DNA of 64,000 nucleotides from Bradyrhizobium sp. JYMT SZCCT0428 (lineage in GTDB: Bacteria > Pseudomonadota > Alphaproteobacteria > Rhizobiales > Xanthobacteraceae). Shown in pieces: positions 16,445-24,832 of the stretch. A model generated the notes under the pieces. The model was not told the DNA's origin, made no database searches, and saw nothing but the letters and a program-made list of their open reading frames with translations. The stretch covers positions 1 through 64,000 of the forward strand of contig NZ_JAFCLS010000026.1 in NCBI RefSeq assembly GCF_018131075.1, written 5' to 3'. The stretch's first letter is position 1. Every line of letters begins with the position of its first letter. A program made the translations under genes and the position numbers.

Positions 16445-17701
16445 ATGTCATCAGCCGTTTCCCCCCTCGCACCAACCGAAGTCCCCGACATGCCCGTGAT
16501 CGCGGGCGTGCGGCTTGCCACGGCTGCCGCCGGCATCCGCTACAAGGGACGCACCGACGTGCTGCTCGCGATCATGGACAAGGGAACGAATGCGGCCGGT
16601 GTCTTCACCCAATCGAAATGCCCCAGCGCCCCGGTGGAATGGTGCCGCGCCCAACTCAAAGGCGCAGGCTCTTCCAAGGGGCTTGCGCGCGCGCTGGTGG
16701 TGAATTCCGGCAATGCCAACGCCTTCACCGGCAAGACCGGGCGGCAGGCCACGGCGTTGACGGCGTCGATTGCCGCCAAGGCGGTCGGATGCAAGCCAAA
16801 TGAGGTGTTTCTCGCCTCCACCGGCGTGATCGGCGAGCCGCTTGACGCCACCAAATTCGACGGCGTGCTGGGCACGCTGGCCGAAAGCGCCGCCCCTGCC
16901 GACTGGATGAGCGCGGCCCGGGCGATCATGACCACCGACACCTTTCCGAAGGTCGCGACCGCGACCGTGAAACTCGGCAAGGCCAAGGTCACCATCAACG
17001 GCATGGCCAAGGGCGCCGGCATGATCGCGCCCGACATGGCAACCATGCTGTCCTTCGTGTTCACCGACGCGCCGCTGTCGTCGGCCGTGCTGCAAGCGCT
17101 GCTCAAGGCCGGCGTCCAGGATACCTTCAACGCGCTGACCATCGACAGCGACACCTCGACATCGGACACGCTGCTGGCGTTCGCCACCGGAACGGCCGCC
17201 GCCGACGGCGCGCCCAAAATCACCCGCGCCGGCGATCCGAGGCTGAAAGCCTTCACCAAGGCGTTCCGCGCGGTGCTCGCCGATCTTGCCGAGCAGGTCG
17301 CCCGCGACGGCGAAGGCGCGCGAAAACTGGTCGAGGTCATCGTCGAGGGCGCGACCACCAGCATCTCGGCGCGCAGGATCGCGATGTCGATCGCGAATTC
17401 GCCGCTGGTCAAGACGGCGATCGCCGGCGAGGACGCCAATTGGGGCCGCGTGGTGATGGCGGTCGGCAAGGCCGGCGAGCCCGCCAACCGCGACAAGCTG
17501 TCGATCTCGTTCAACGGCATCCGCGTCGCCAAGAGCGGCGCGCGCGATCCGTCCTACAACGAGGCGGAGGTTTCCGAGGCGATGAAGGCTCCGAAGATTC
17601 AGATCAAGGTCTCGCTCGGCCTCGGCAAGGGCCGCGACCGCGTGCTGACCTGCGACCTCACCAAGGAATACGTCGCCATCAACGGCGATTACCGGTCGTA
17701 G
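16445..17701 (+). CDS. argJ: Bifunctional ornithine acetyltransferase / N-acetylglutamate synthase
   Basis: A 418-residue ArgJ, normal length. It moves the acetyl group from N-acetylornithine to glutamate, recycling acetyl in arginine synthesis, and may also use acetyl-CoA. The precursor cleaves itself before Thr200 in KGAGMIAPDMAT-ML; the new N-terminal Thr is the nucleophile. Further family landmarks are VNSGNANAFTG (86-96), FLASTGVIG (122-130) and AIAGEDANWGR near the C-terminus. It reads alone on the plus strand, and a palindromic repeat follows it. Cytoplasmic. Confidence 0.96.
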   Translation: MSSAVSPLAPTEVPDMPVIAGVRLATAAAGIRYKGRTDVLLAIMDKGTNAAGVFTQSKCPSAPVEWCRAQLKGAGSSKGLARALVVNSGNANAFTGKTGRQATALTASIAAKAVGCKPNEVFLASTGVIGEPLDATKFDGVLGTLAESAAPADWMSAARAIMTTDTFPKVATATVKLGKAKVTINGMAKGAGMIAPDMATMLSFVFTDAPLSSAVLQALLKAGVQDTFNALTIDSDTSTSDTLLAFATGTAAADGAPKITRAGDPRLKAFTKAFRAVLADLAEQVARDGEGARKLVEVIVEGATTSISARRIAMSIANSPLVKTAIAGEDANWGRVVMAVGKAGEPANRDKLSISFNGIRVAKSGARDPSYNEAEVSEAMKAPKIQIKVSLGLGKGRDRVLTCDLTKEYVAINGDYRS

Positions 17702-17708
17702 GCACGTT

Positions 17709-17788
17709 TCGTCATTGCGAGCGAAGCGAAGCAATCCACAGTCGCTATGCCGCGCCATGGATTGCTTCGCTTCGCTCGCAATGACGGG
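17709..17788. repeat. Palindromic intergenic repeat, family A (TCATTGCGAGCGAAGCGAAG)
   Basis: A long inverted repeat: the left arm starts TCATTGCGAGCGAAGCGAAG and its reverse complement ends the element, with a spacer around GCTATGCCGCGCCA. A second member with small changes lies at 61987-62075. The element sits between the convergent argJ and TadG-like genes, where its stem could act as a bidirectional terminator. Confidence 0.85.
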
Positions 17789-17808
17789 ATTAACTAGTTG
17801 AGCGTGTC

Positions 17809-19134
17809 CTAGCCGCTGATCCGAGCGTCGGCGATGGCCTTCTTGAACAGCGCGTTCATCGCTTCCGCAATGCCCTGGGTCGGGCTGACCTCGAAATACA
17901 ATCCGGTCGAGGCGCAGCTCTGCATGTTCTGCGCGATCTGGCTGTTCGGCGACGGCCCGTAGGGCCCGGTATTGAACGGCGCGATCCAAGAGTTGTACCA
18001 GGCGTTGGTCGGCAGCGCGAGATAGGTGGTGTAGAGCACGGCGATCTTGATGCCGCGAGCCTTGATCGCCGTGCAGAGCGCCGCGTTGAGCGGCGACTGG
18101 CAGCGTCCGCTGCTGGTGGTCGGCTTGATGCATCCTCCCGGATTGTATTCGTCGGCGACGCCATCAGACACGAAGAACAGATACTTCAGCGGCGCCGAGG
18201 ACGTGCCGGCGCCGGGCGCGCTGATCGCGCTGTTGATCGCGGGCATGATGCTGGTGAACTGGGTGTCCTGGTCGTTGTTCTCATTCTGGCCCTTGACGGT
18301 CATCAGGTCGATGTTGCCGGCCGCGCTCTTGGCGCTCGACAGGCTGGACGACAGCGAAAACAGGGCTCGTAGCCCGGCCGAGCCCGCAGAGGCGCCGAAA
18401 TCGTAGATCGCCATCCGGAACTGGCTCGAATAGGTCTGGGTCGCGGCCGCGGTGTCCATCAGCTGCTCGGTCGCGCTGCGCAGCACGTCGATCCGCGTGG
18501 TCACGCCGAGGGTTTTTGCCAGCTTGTAGTAGTTATTGTTGTTATTGAGATCGTGACAGGCAAACGCACACTTGTCCGACGTATTGTTGACCATCTTGCT
18601 TACATCGGCCGGCGTCGCGCCGACGCCCATCGACGGCGAATTGTCCATCAGCAGATAGAAATCGATATAGAGCGGCATGCTGGTGGTGGCGGTCGACGTG
18701 CCGGTCACGGTGACACTGGTCTTGCCGATCACGCCGAGGAACATCATCGGAACCGTGGCGGAGAACTGAACCGTCGAGGTGATGATGTTTCCGGCCTTGG
18801 TCATTGCCGGCGTCATGCTGGTGAGTGTGTAGCCGACCACGCCGTTCATGTTGGCGTTGAAGATATTGGTGGCATCGGTGACGCCGGCCGGGATCGGCCC
18901 ATCCGAGGTCATCGATCCCGCGGCGATGAAGCCGGGCGAGCTCTTGGCGACGGAGCCCACGCTGGCCGCGTCGACCGCCGCCTGCAATTTGCTGCGCAGC
19001 TGGGTGGCCCGCGAATAGTCGACGGCACATCCGACCGCCGATATGATGGGCAGCGACGCGATCGCAAATATCACGGCGATATTGCCGGATGTGTCGCTGC
19101 GAAAGCGGTTGAGCAGAGAAGTGAAAGCGCGCAT
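17809..19134 (-). CDS. TadG-like pilus assembly protein with vWA domain
   Basis: A 441-residue protein from ATG 19134. The N-terminus has a TadE/TadG-like hydrophobic helix (SDTSGNIAVIFAIASLPIISAVGCAVDYSRA, about 12-42 with basic residues before it) that anchors it in the membrane. A vWA domain begins near residue 160 with a MIDAS-like motif in YLLMDNSPSMG. The remainder is Ser/Thr/Ala-rich and extracytoplasmic. TadG-type proteins belong to Flp/Tad pilus systems, but no other tad genes are visible here, so this copy is an orphan. It is convergent with argJ and divergent from mutT. Confidence 0.8.
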   Translation of the reverse strand: MRAFTSLLNRFRSDTSGNIAVIFAIASLPIISAVGCAVDYSRATQLRSKLQAAVDAASVGSVAKSSPGFIAAGSMTSDGPIPAGVTDATNIFNANMNGVVGYTLTSMTPAMTKAGNIITSTVQFSATVPMMFLGVIGKTSVTVTGTSTATTSMPLYIDFYLLMDNSPSMGVGATPADVSKMVNNTSDKCAFACHDLNNNNNYYKLAKTLGVTTRIDVLRSATEQLMDTAAATQTYSSQFRMAIYDFGASAGSAGLRALFSLSSSLSSAKSAAGNIDLMTVKGQNENNDQDTQFTSIMPAINSAISAPGAGTSSAPLKYLFFVSDGVADEYNPGGCIKPTTSSGRCQSPLNAALCTAIKARGIKIAVLYTTYLALPTNAWYNSWIAPFNTGPYGPSPNSQIAQNMQSCASTGLYFEVSPTQGIAEAMNALFKKAIADARISG

Positions 19135-19286
19135 AGGATGCCTGTTCTGGGCCGAAACTCGACGCACCATGCCAACATCAGATTAAGTTTGGGTTCCCGA
19201 GCCGCGAACAAATCGTTTGGCGACATGAGGTTGGCTCGTTAATGAAATCTTCCACGCCTGCCCAAAAATCTTGCAAACAGCCCCTC

Positions 19287-19697
19287 ATGGCCGACATCAA
19301 ACTAACCCTCGTGGTCGCCTGCGCGCTGGTCGACGCCGACAAACGGGTGCTGCTGGCGCAGCGTCCGGAAGGCAAGGCGCTCGCGGGCCTGTGGGAATTT
19401 CCCGGCGGCAAGGTCGAGCCCGGCGAACGCCCCGAACAGACTTTGATCCGCGAACTGCATGAGGAGATCGGCATCGACGTCAGCGAGCCATGCCTGGCGC
19501 CGCTGACGTTTGCCAGCCACGCCTACGAGACCTTCCATCTGTTGATGCCGCTCTACATCTGCCGGCGCTGGGAAGGCCAGGTGATCGCACGCGAAGGCCA
19601 GCAACTGGCCTGGGTGCGCGCGGGCAAACTGCGCGACTACCCGATGCCACCCGCGGACATACCGCTGATCCCGCATCTGCTGGATTTGCTGTTGTGA
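19287..19697 (+). CDS. mutT: Nudix hydrolase, MutT-type 8-oxo-dGTP diphosphatase
   Basis: A 136-residue Nudix enzyme from ATG 19287; a longer frame from 19242 exists but adds an atypical tail. The Nudix box is complete: G41-KVEPG-E47, then R55-E56 and E59-E60 (RELHEEIG). LLAQRPEGKALAGLWEFPGG is characteristic of MutT, which removes oxidised dGTP from the nucleotide pool and so prevents A:T to C:G mutations. Length and motifs agree with MutT. It is alone on the plus strand, and a repeat element follows. Confidence 0.88.
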   Translation: MADIKLTLVVACALVDADKRVLLAQRPEGKALAGLWEFPGGKVEPGERPEQTLIRELHEEIGIDVSEPCLAPLTFASHAYETFHLLMPLYICRRWEGQVIAREGQQLAWVRAGKLRDYPMPPADIPLIPHLLDLLL

Positions 19698-19714
19698 GGT
19701 GAGCGAAGCTTTCA

Positions 19715-19850
19715 CCCTCCCCTGGAGGGGGAGGGTCGGCTCACATGAAGCGTAGCGAAATGTGAGACGGGGTGGGGTGATCTCTCAACTCGGGCACTGT
19801 TTGTGTGGAGAGACTATCACCCCACCCCGCCGCCCCCTCCAGGGGAGGGT
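19715..19850. repeat. Palindromic intergenic repeat, family E (CTCCCCTGGAGGGGGAGGGT)
   Basis: Inverted repeat: an outer pair CCCTCCCCTGGAGGGGGAGG / CCCCCTCCAGGGGAGGG and an inner pair GGGGTGGGGTGAT / ATCACCCCACCCC around a short spacer. No coding potential. It follows mutT directly and may fold in the transcript. Confidence 0.8.
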
Positions 19851-19859
19851 AAGTGAGGC

Positions 19860-20510
19860 CGTCGTCGCATTTCCGATTCGGTTTTCAAAGAGCAGATGTG
19901 CGTTAGCATTCTCGCGACGCTTAGCGCCCGAGCTTTGCCAGAAACTTCCTCGCCCTCGAAATCAGAGGGCGCAGGGAATGCCGGATGCGCGCTGCACCCG
20001 CGGTCTCGCGTGCGATTGTGCTAACAAAGCTGCACACGAGCATACAGGGCAGCGGAGAGCATCCGACATTCCCTGCGCAGTGGCTTTACGGCTTATGACG
20101 CGCTCTCCCCGGTGAGACGGCCTCTATTGCCACCGTCGCCCCTCGGAAGCGTTGGCTCCCTTAAGGCTTGACGCCGTTACGGGCGCCAGGACCACACGCT
20201 TTCGCCGTACGCTTCAGCCGCGACCGTCAATCGCAACATCTGCGTCCACCGCGACCCGCCCCTCGTTGTGACGATGGCCAACGCCCCTCTGAGCGGGACG
20301 GGATGGCGATAGATGCGCACTGATTTGGGTCGGACGACAACAAAATTGTTTTTGATTTACAGAAATTTTCGACTTGACACATGGATTCCGTAAATCAGAA
20401 GTGATTTGCCCGTCGGGCAGCCGGGGCTTCGTTCGACGGGTCGGATAGCGGCACCCAAATCCGTGAGTTCATGTCTCACCAACGTAAGGCGCGGCATCAT
20501 TGATCGATTG
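19860..20510. other. Intergenic DNA resembling a dispersed Bradyrhizobium repeat
   Basis: About 650 bp with no convincing gene. A plus-strand frame (19762-20115) contains RCTRGLACDC and similar words that I recall from many short, probably spurious ORFs annotated in Bradyrhizobium genomes. An A/T-rich core (20340-20400) has the inverted pair TGATTTAC / GTAAATCA and a TTGACA hexamer at 20374-20379. This suggests a multicopy non-coding element, but the recollection is not a search result. Confidence 0.4.
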
Positions 20511-20525
20511 CAATTTTGCTCGCCG

Positions 20526-20807
20526 CTATGGCGAAACGACGGTAACCAGCCATCGGACCGGAATACTGGAACTGTCTTCCTTGACCGAGCGGACCATGCC
20601 CCTCACGGTCGCCGAGCCAAAGGTCAGCGTGGCCACTTGTCCCCGATATTGGGCATAGCGGCTGCGTCGGGCCTCGGTGGGGTCATTGGTTCGATCTGCT
20701 GCACGTATCCCGCCAATCCGTTCATGAGACACAAATCGTGACCATGTGCAGAAACTGTAAGCACATGCAGTTAACGAATATCCGGCAGTGCCGCAGGCAT
20801 CGTCCAA
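20526..20807 (-). CDS. Possible small hypothetical protein
   Basis: A 93-codon frame. Its C-terminal 35 residues (RGQVATLTFGSATVRGMVRS, then SIPVRWLVTVVSP) read like two or three beta strands of a real small domain, whereas the N-terminal half looks random. The true start may lie further in, at a non-ATG codon. No family was recognised and no neighbour is informative. It may be a decayed gene. Confidence 0.3.
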   Translation of the reverse strand: MDDACGTAGYSLTACAYSFCTWSRFVSHERIGGIRAADRTNDPTEARRSRYAQYRGQVATLTFGSATVRGMVRSVKEDSSSIPVRWLVTVVSP

Positions 20808-21094
20808 ACAAATGCTGAATAAGCCGGTTGCCGTCTCGCTATTTGGGCAAATGAGAGTATATGTGGAACATCATCGCGCGCCCCTGGCAGTTATCGATGA
20901 CTGAGAGCGTTGCGCTCCCGCCTCAACCGAGCAGGCGGTCCGTTGTCAAATCCCCCAACATTCGACTTCCGTGAGTGGCTGGGGCTCCGGTGCTGCTGCC
21001 GATCTTTTTCGTCATGCTGATCGCCGCCGCGGTCATTCTTCAGAGTTGATCCGTCTACGCAAGATCGCAGAACAAATCCCATCGGGAGATCGCA

Positions 21095-21313
21095 ATGGCC
21101 AACAAAGCAACTGTCAGGAACGCGTATGGCGTGCCGGCCATGTTCGCCGGATCAAAAACGGGCAGTGATGACGCTGCCTTCGTTTTTGTCAGGGTCGGAA
21201 ATGAGGAGCGCCGCATGCGATGGGCCGAATGGGATTCGCTCCCGGCATGGACCGGGCCCCGTCCCTCCTGGGGACCAAAGTCTGGCGCCCCATCAACACC
21301 CGACCAACCATAA
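21095..21313 (+). CDS. Small conserved-looking hypothetical protein
   Basis: 72 residues from ATG 21095 with a GGGAG ribosome site 8-9 bases upstream. The first 50 residues (NAYGVPAMFAGSKTGSDDAA, FVFVRVGNEERRMRWAEWDS) look like a compact beta-rich domain; the end is Pro-rich. No cysteine pattern, signal peptide or membrane segment. I do not recognise the family. The good ribosome site is the main argument that it is real. Its only near neighbour is the unrelated mannose-6-phosphate isomerase gene downstream. Confidence 0.5.
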   Translation: MANKATVRNAYGVPAMFAGSKTGSDDAAFVFVRVGNEERRMRWAEWDSLPAWTGPRPSWGPKSGAPSTPDQP

Positions 21314-21585
21314 CGGACCCGGTTCCCTTGTTAGACGCACTGGCAGCGTCTTTCGGCTTCGATGCTGGGCTTCTTGGGACGCAAAATGGCGACCGCCGCT
21401 GGTTGAGAAGCGTAAACAGGCCGCGGCAGGTTGTAATCGCCTGGTGGAGTAGCCACCTAAGGAACACTCAGCGTCCGATCCGCATTAAGTCCGGATACGC
21501 GACGCCTTAGCCATGCCAAATCCTAACGACGATAGCGGCCAACGGCACGTCGCCCTGACGTGCGCGTCATGGGTCAGGACATCCT

Positions 21586-22521
21586 ATGCCTACCGAACAT
21601 GCCGCCGTGCGAGTCGTCCACAAGCCCTGGGGGGCCCGTGATCTGCACCCCTGGAGCAATATTGACGGCTTTGGTGACGCGATCGGCGAACTTTGGTTCG
21701 AGCGGGCCGACAAGGATGCGCCTGTCCCGGCCTTGCTTCTCAAGCTGCTGTTCACCAGCGAACCGTTGTCGATCCAGGTTCATCCGGACGACACCTACGC
21801 GCGCGCGATCGGGATGCCGAACGGCAAGAGCGAAGCGTGGTATATCCTCTCCGCGGAACCCGACTCACAGATCGGTGCTGGATTAAAGCACCAGGTAACG
21901 CCACAGCAATTGCGTGCGGCCATCCAGGACGGTTCGATCACCGAACTGCTGCACTGGCGACCGGTTGCGAAAGACGACGTCATCTACATCCCGGCCGGCA
22001 CCATCCACGCCATCGGCACCGGTATTGTGCTCGCAGAAATTCAGCAGCGCAGTGACGCGACATTCCGCCTGTTCGATTATGGCCGGCAGCGCGAATTGCA
22101 CGAAAACGACGGCGTCGCGGTCGCTCACCCATGGCCGCTTCGAACGCCCTGCAATCCTACGCGCCTTACCGCGGAACGAACGGTTCTCGTCGCCAGCCGG
22201 CATTTCGTTCTCGAGCGCGTTGAGCTGCCCGAGGGTTCAAGCTGGGCGCTACTTGCCGAACCGGAGACCTGGATTCTCGTTCTCGGCGGTCACGCCGCCA
22301 TTGGATTGGCCGCGGCCTCGATCGGGGAAGCCATCTTCGTTGCCGGCGGCCGCACCAGCATCGAGGTCGGCAGCGATGGATTGAATGCCTTGATCGCGTA
22401 TCCGGCGAGCCGGCCGATCGATTCCCTGTTGCAGAGGCTTGGTGAAACAGCGGGCAACGCTGCCAGTCCGGCTGCTCCTGCCGTTCCGCAATTTGAAGGC
22501 TCTCAGGAGGCGCGAACATGA
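21586..22521 (+). CDS. Mannose-6-phosphate isomerase, class I-like
   Basis: A 311-residue cupin enzyme of the type I phosphomannose isomerase family, which interconverts mannose 6-phosphate and fructose 6-phosphate. The zinc ligands are visible: Gln64 and His66 in IQVHPDD, Glu83 in KSEAWY, and His141 in PAGTIHAIG. The protein is shorter than E. coli ManA, as in small bacterial forms. Its last four bases (ATGA, 22518-22521) overlap the start of the glycosyltransferase gene, so the two are coupled. The context points to mannose-based glycan or oligosaccharide metabolism. Confidence 0.85.
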   Translation: MPTEHAAVRVVHKPWGARDLHPWSNIDGFGDAIGELWFERADKDAPVPALLLKLLFTSEPLSIQVHPDDTYARAIGMPNGKSEAWYILSAEPDSQIGAGLKHQVTPQQLRAAIQDGSITELLHWRPVAKDDVIYIPAGTIHAIGTGIVLAEIQQRSDATFRLFDYGRQRELHENDGVAVAHPWPLRTPCNPTRLTAERTVLVASRHFVLERVELPEGSSWALLAEPETWILVLGGHAAIGLAAASIGEAIFVAGGRTSIEVGSDGLNALIAYPASRPIDSLLQRLGETAGNAASPAAPAVPQFEGSQEART

Positions 22522-24800
22522 CGCCGCTTCGCCGCATCGCCGTCATCGGCAATTCGCTGCCCCGCCGCTGCGGTATCGCCACCTTCACGACCGACCTGGA
22601 ACGCGCGCTTTCCAGCTCACGGCCGGATCTGGAGGTCAGCATTGTCGCAATGAACGACCACGGACAAGCCTACGACTATCCCGCTTCGGTTGCCTTGCAG
22701 ATCAAGGATGACACCATCGAAGACTATGTGCGTGCCGCCGCCTTCCTGAATGCCGGCCGGTTCGACGTCGTCTGCCTGCAACATGAATTCGGAATCTTCG
22801 GTGGCGAAGCCGGCGGGCACATCCTCGAACTGCTTTCACGCCTCAGCATGCCTGTGATCACCACGCTGCACACGGTGCTGGCCAAGCCGACCGCCGCCCA
22901 GCGTGCGGTCATGGAGCGCATCGTCGATGCTTCTTCGAAGATCATCGTGATGGCCAACAAGGGCCGCGAGATGCTGCGCAGCGTTTATCGCGTACCGGAC
23001 AACAAGATCGAGGTGATCGCGCACGGCATTCCCGACTTTCCGTTTGTCGAGCCCGACGCGGCAAAGGCCAAACTCGGATTCAGCGACCGCTCCGTCATTC
23101 TGACGTTCGGCCTGCTTTCCCCCAGCAAGGGCATCGAGGTCATGATCGACGCCATGCCCTTGATCCTGGAACGCCGCGCGGACGCAGTCTATGTCGTGCT
23201 CGGCGCGACGCATCCGAACCTGGTGCGCGACCAGGGCGAAGCCTATCGCCAGAGCCTGATAACGCGCGTGCGCGAACTTGGCGTCGAGAACCATGTCGTC
23301 TTCCTCGACCAGTTCGTCGACCAGGCGACATTGCTAGAGTTCATTTCGATGTGCGATGTCTACGTCACGCCCTATCTCAATGAAGCGCAGATGACGTCGG
23401 GGACGCTGGCCTACAGCTTCGGATTGGGCAAGCCGGTGGTGTCGACGCCGTATTGGCACGCGCTGGAGCTGCTGGATGACGGCCGCGGCGTCATCGTTCC
23501 CTTCGGCAACGCGGTCGCGATCGGCAAGGAAATTGCGCAATTGCTCACCAATGCCCCGCGTCGGCAGGCAATGCGCGAGCGCGCCTACTCGATCAGCCGA
23601 TCGATGACATGGGAACGTACGGCCGAATGTTACATGGCCACTTTCGAACATGCGCGCCATGGGGACTGGCTCAAGGTGGTGGCGCGTACCGGGCCGGTCG
23701 CGATCGCGCACAGCCCTGCGGCGTCGGACATGCAATTGGATCACTTTCTTTCCATGTGCGACGATACCGGCCTGTTCCAGCATGCGGTGCATTCGGTGCC
23801 CGATCGCGCCCACGGCTATTGCGTGGATGACAATGCCCGCGCCTTGCTGCTGGCGTGCGCGCTCAACAATCCGGGCGAAACGCGCTTGTCCGAAGTCTTG
23901 ACGGCCCGTTTTGCCGCCTTCGTGCAGCATGCGTGGAATCCGGACACCAAACGCTTTCGCAATTTCATGGGCTTCAATCGAACCTGGCTCGAAGATCGCG
24001 GCTCCGAAGACAGTCATGGGCGAACATTATGGGCGCTGGGTGAGTGCGCGCGCCGGGACGCAAGCCCGTCGCGACGCCGATGGGCCGCCGCCTTGTTTGC
24101 CGAGGCATTGCCGGCCGTCGAGGCTTTCAGTTCGCCCCGCGCATTGGCCTTCACCCTGCTGGGTCTGGACGGCTATTGCGCTGTTGTTCGCGATGATGCG
24201 CGCGCCCGGGAAATCCGACATTTTCTCGCCGACAGGTTGATGGCGGGGCTCGCGTCGGTCGAGACGCCGGACTGGACCTGGTTCGAGGAAGGCCTGGCGT
24301 ATGACAACGCGCGCCTGCCGCAAGCCTTGATGCTGACAGGCATGGCGACGCAAAACCCCGTCTATCTCGCTGCCGGATTGCGATCCCTGCGTTGGCTGAT
24401 GACACAACAAACGACCTCGATGGGACATTTCCGTCCCGTCGGCACCGCCGGCTTTGGTGAACTGCGCCAGCCGCCGCGCGCGTTCGACCAGCAGCCGGTG
24501 GAGGCAGCGGCGACGATCGCGGCCTGCCTGACCGCCTGGCGCGCGGAGGGCGACGCGGAATGGAAGGCGATCGCAAGCAACGTTTTCGCCTGGTTTCTCG
24601 GCCGCAATGATTTGTCGATCGCCCTGGTCGATCCCGAGACCGGCAGTTGCCGGGATGGACTGCATCCCGACCGCGCCAACGAAAACCGCGGCGGCGAATC
24701 GGTCGTGTCCTACCTGCTCGGTCTTGCCGATATTCGTCAGCTTGCGCGCGTCAATGTCAGCGTGACACCGCCCGCGGCGCTTCGCGCCATCGGTGCCTGA
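22518..24800 (+). CDS. GT4-type glycosyltransferase with C-terminal alpha-helical domain
   Basis: A 760-residue two-part protein. Residues 1-390 form a GT-B glycosyltransferase of group 1 (GT4): an N-terminal GNSLPRRCGIATFTTDLERAL nucleotide-sugar half, then LTFGLLSPSKGIEVMIDAMP and the donor-site stretch ITVTPYLNEAQMTSGTLAYSFG-like segment near 285-310. Residues 400-750 are an alpha/alpha-barrel-like region (HGYCVDDNARALLLAC, WFEEGLAYDNARLPQALM), as seen in glycan-acting (alpha/alpha)6 proteins. Overlap with the isomerase gene and a GH130-like gene 32 bp downstream suggest a mannoside-handling cluster. Donor and acceptor are unknown. Cytoplasmic, no signal peptide. Confidence 0.82.
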   Translation: MTPLRRIAVIGNSLPRRCGIATFTTDLERALSSSRPDLEVSIVAMNDHGQAYDYPASVALQIKDDTIEDYVRAAAFLNAGRFDVVCLQHEFGIFGGEAGGHILELLSRLSMPVITTLHTVLAKPTAAQRAVMERIVDASSKIIVMANKGREMLRSVYRVPDNKIEVIAHGIPDFPFVEPDAAKAKLGFSDRSVILTFGLLSPSKGIEVMIDAMPLILERRADAVYVVLGATHPNLVRDQGEAYRQSLITRVRELGVENHVVFLDQFVDQATLLEFISMCDVYVTPYLNEAQMTSGTLAYSFGLGKPVVSTPYWHALELLDDGRGVIVPFGNAVAIGKEIAQLLTNAPRRQAMRERAYSISRSMTWERTAECYMATFEHARHGDWLKVVARTGPVAIAHSPAASDMQLDHFLSMCDDTGLFQHAVHSVPDRAHGYCVDDNARALLLACALNNPGETRLSEVLTARFAAFVQHAWNPDTKRFRNFMGFNRTWLEDRGSEDSHGRTLWALGECARRDASPSRRRWAAALFAEALPAVEAFSSPRALAFTLLGLDGYCAVVRDDARAREIRHFLADRLMAGLASVETPDWTWFEEGLAYDNARLPQALMLTGMATQNPVYLAAGLRSLRWLMTQQTTSMGHFRPVGTAGFGELRQPPRAFDQQPVEAAATIAACLTAWRAEGDAEWKAIASNVFAWFLGRNDLSIALVDPETGSCRDGLHPDRANENRGGESVVSYLLGLADIRQLARVNVSVTPPAALRAIGA

Positions 24801-24832
24801 GTACATCTTCCCTCCAGCGAACCGAGGACATC

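Noticed and set aside
16451..18133. Minus-strand frame of 560 codons across argJ and the repeat
   Set aside because: Shadow of argJ, crosses a palindromic repeat and the TadG-like gene and has no recognisable domain.
19762..20115. Frame with RCTRGLACDC words
   Set aside because: Begins inside a palindromic repeat; resembles spurious ORFs in related genomes.
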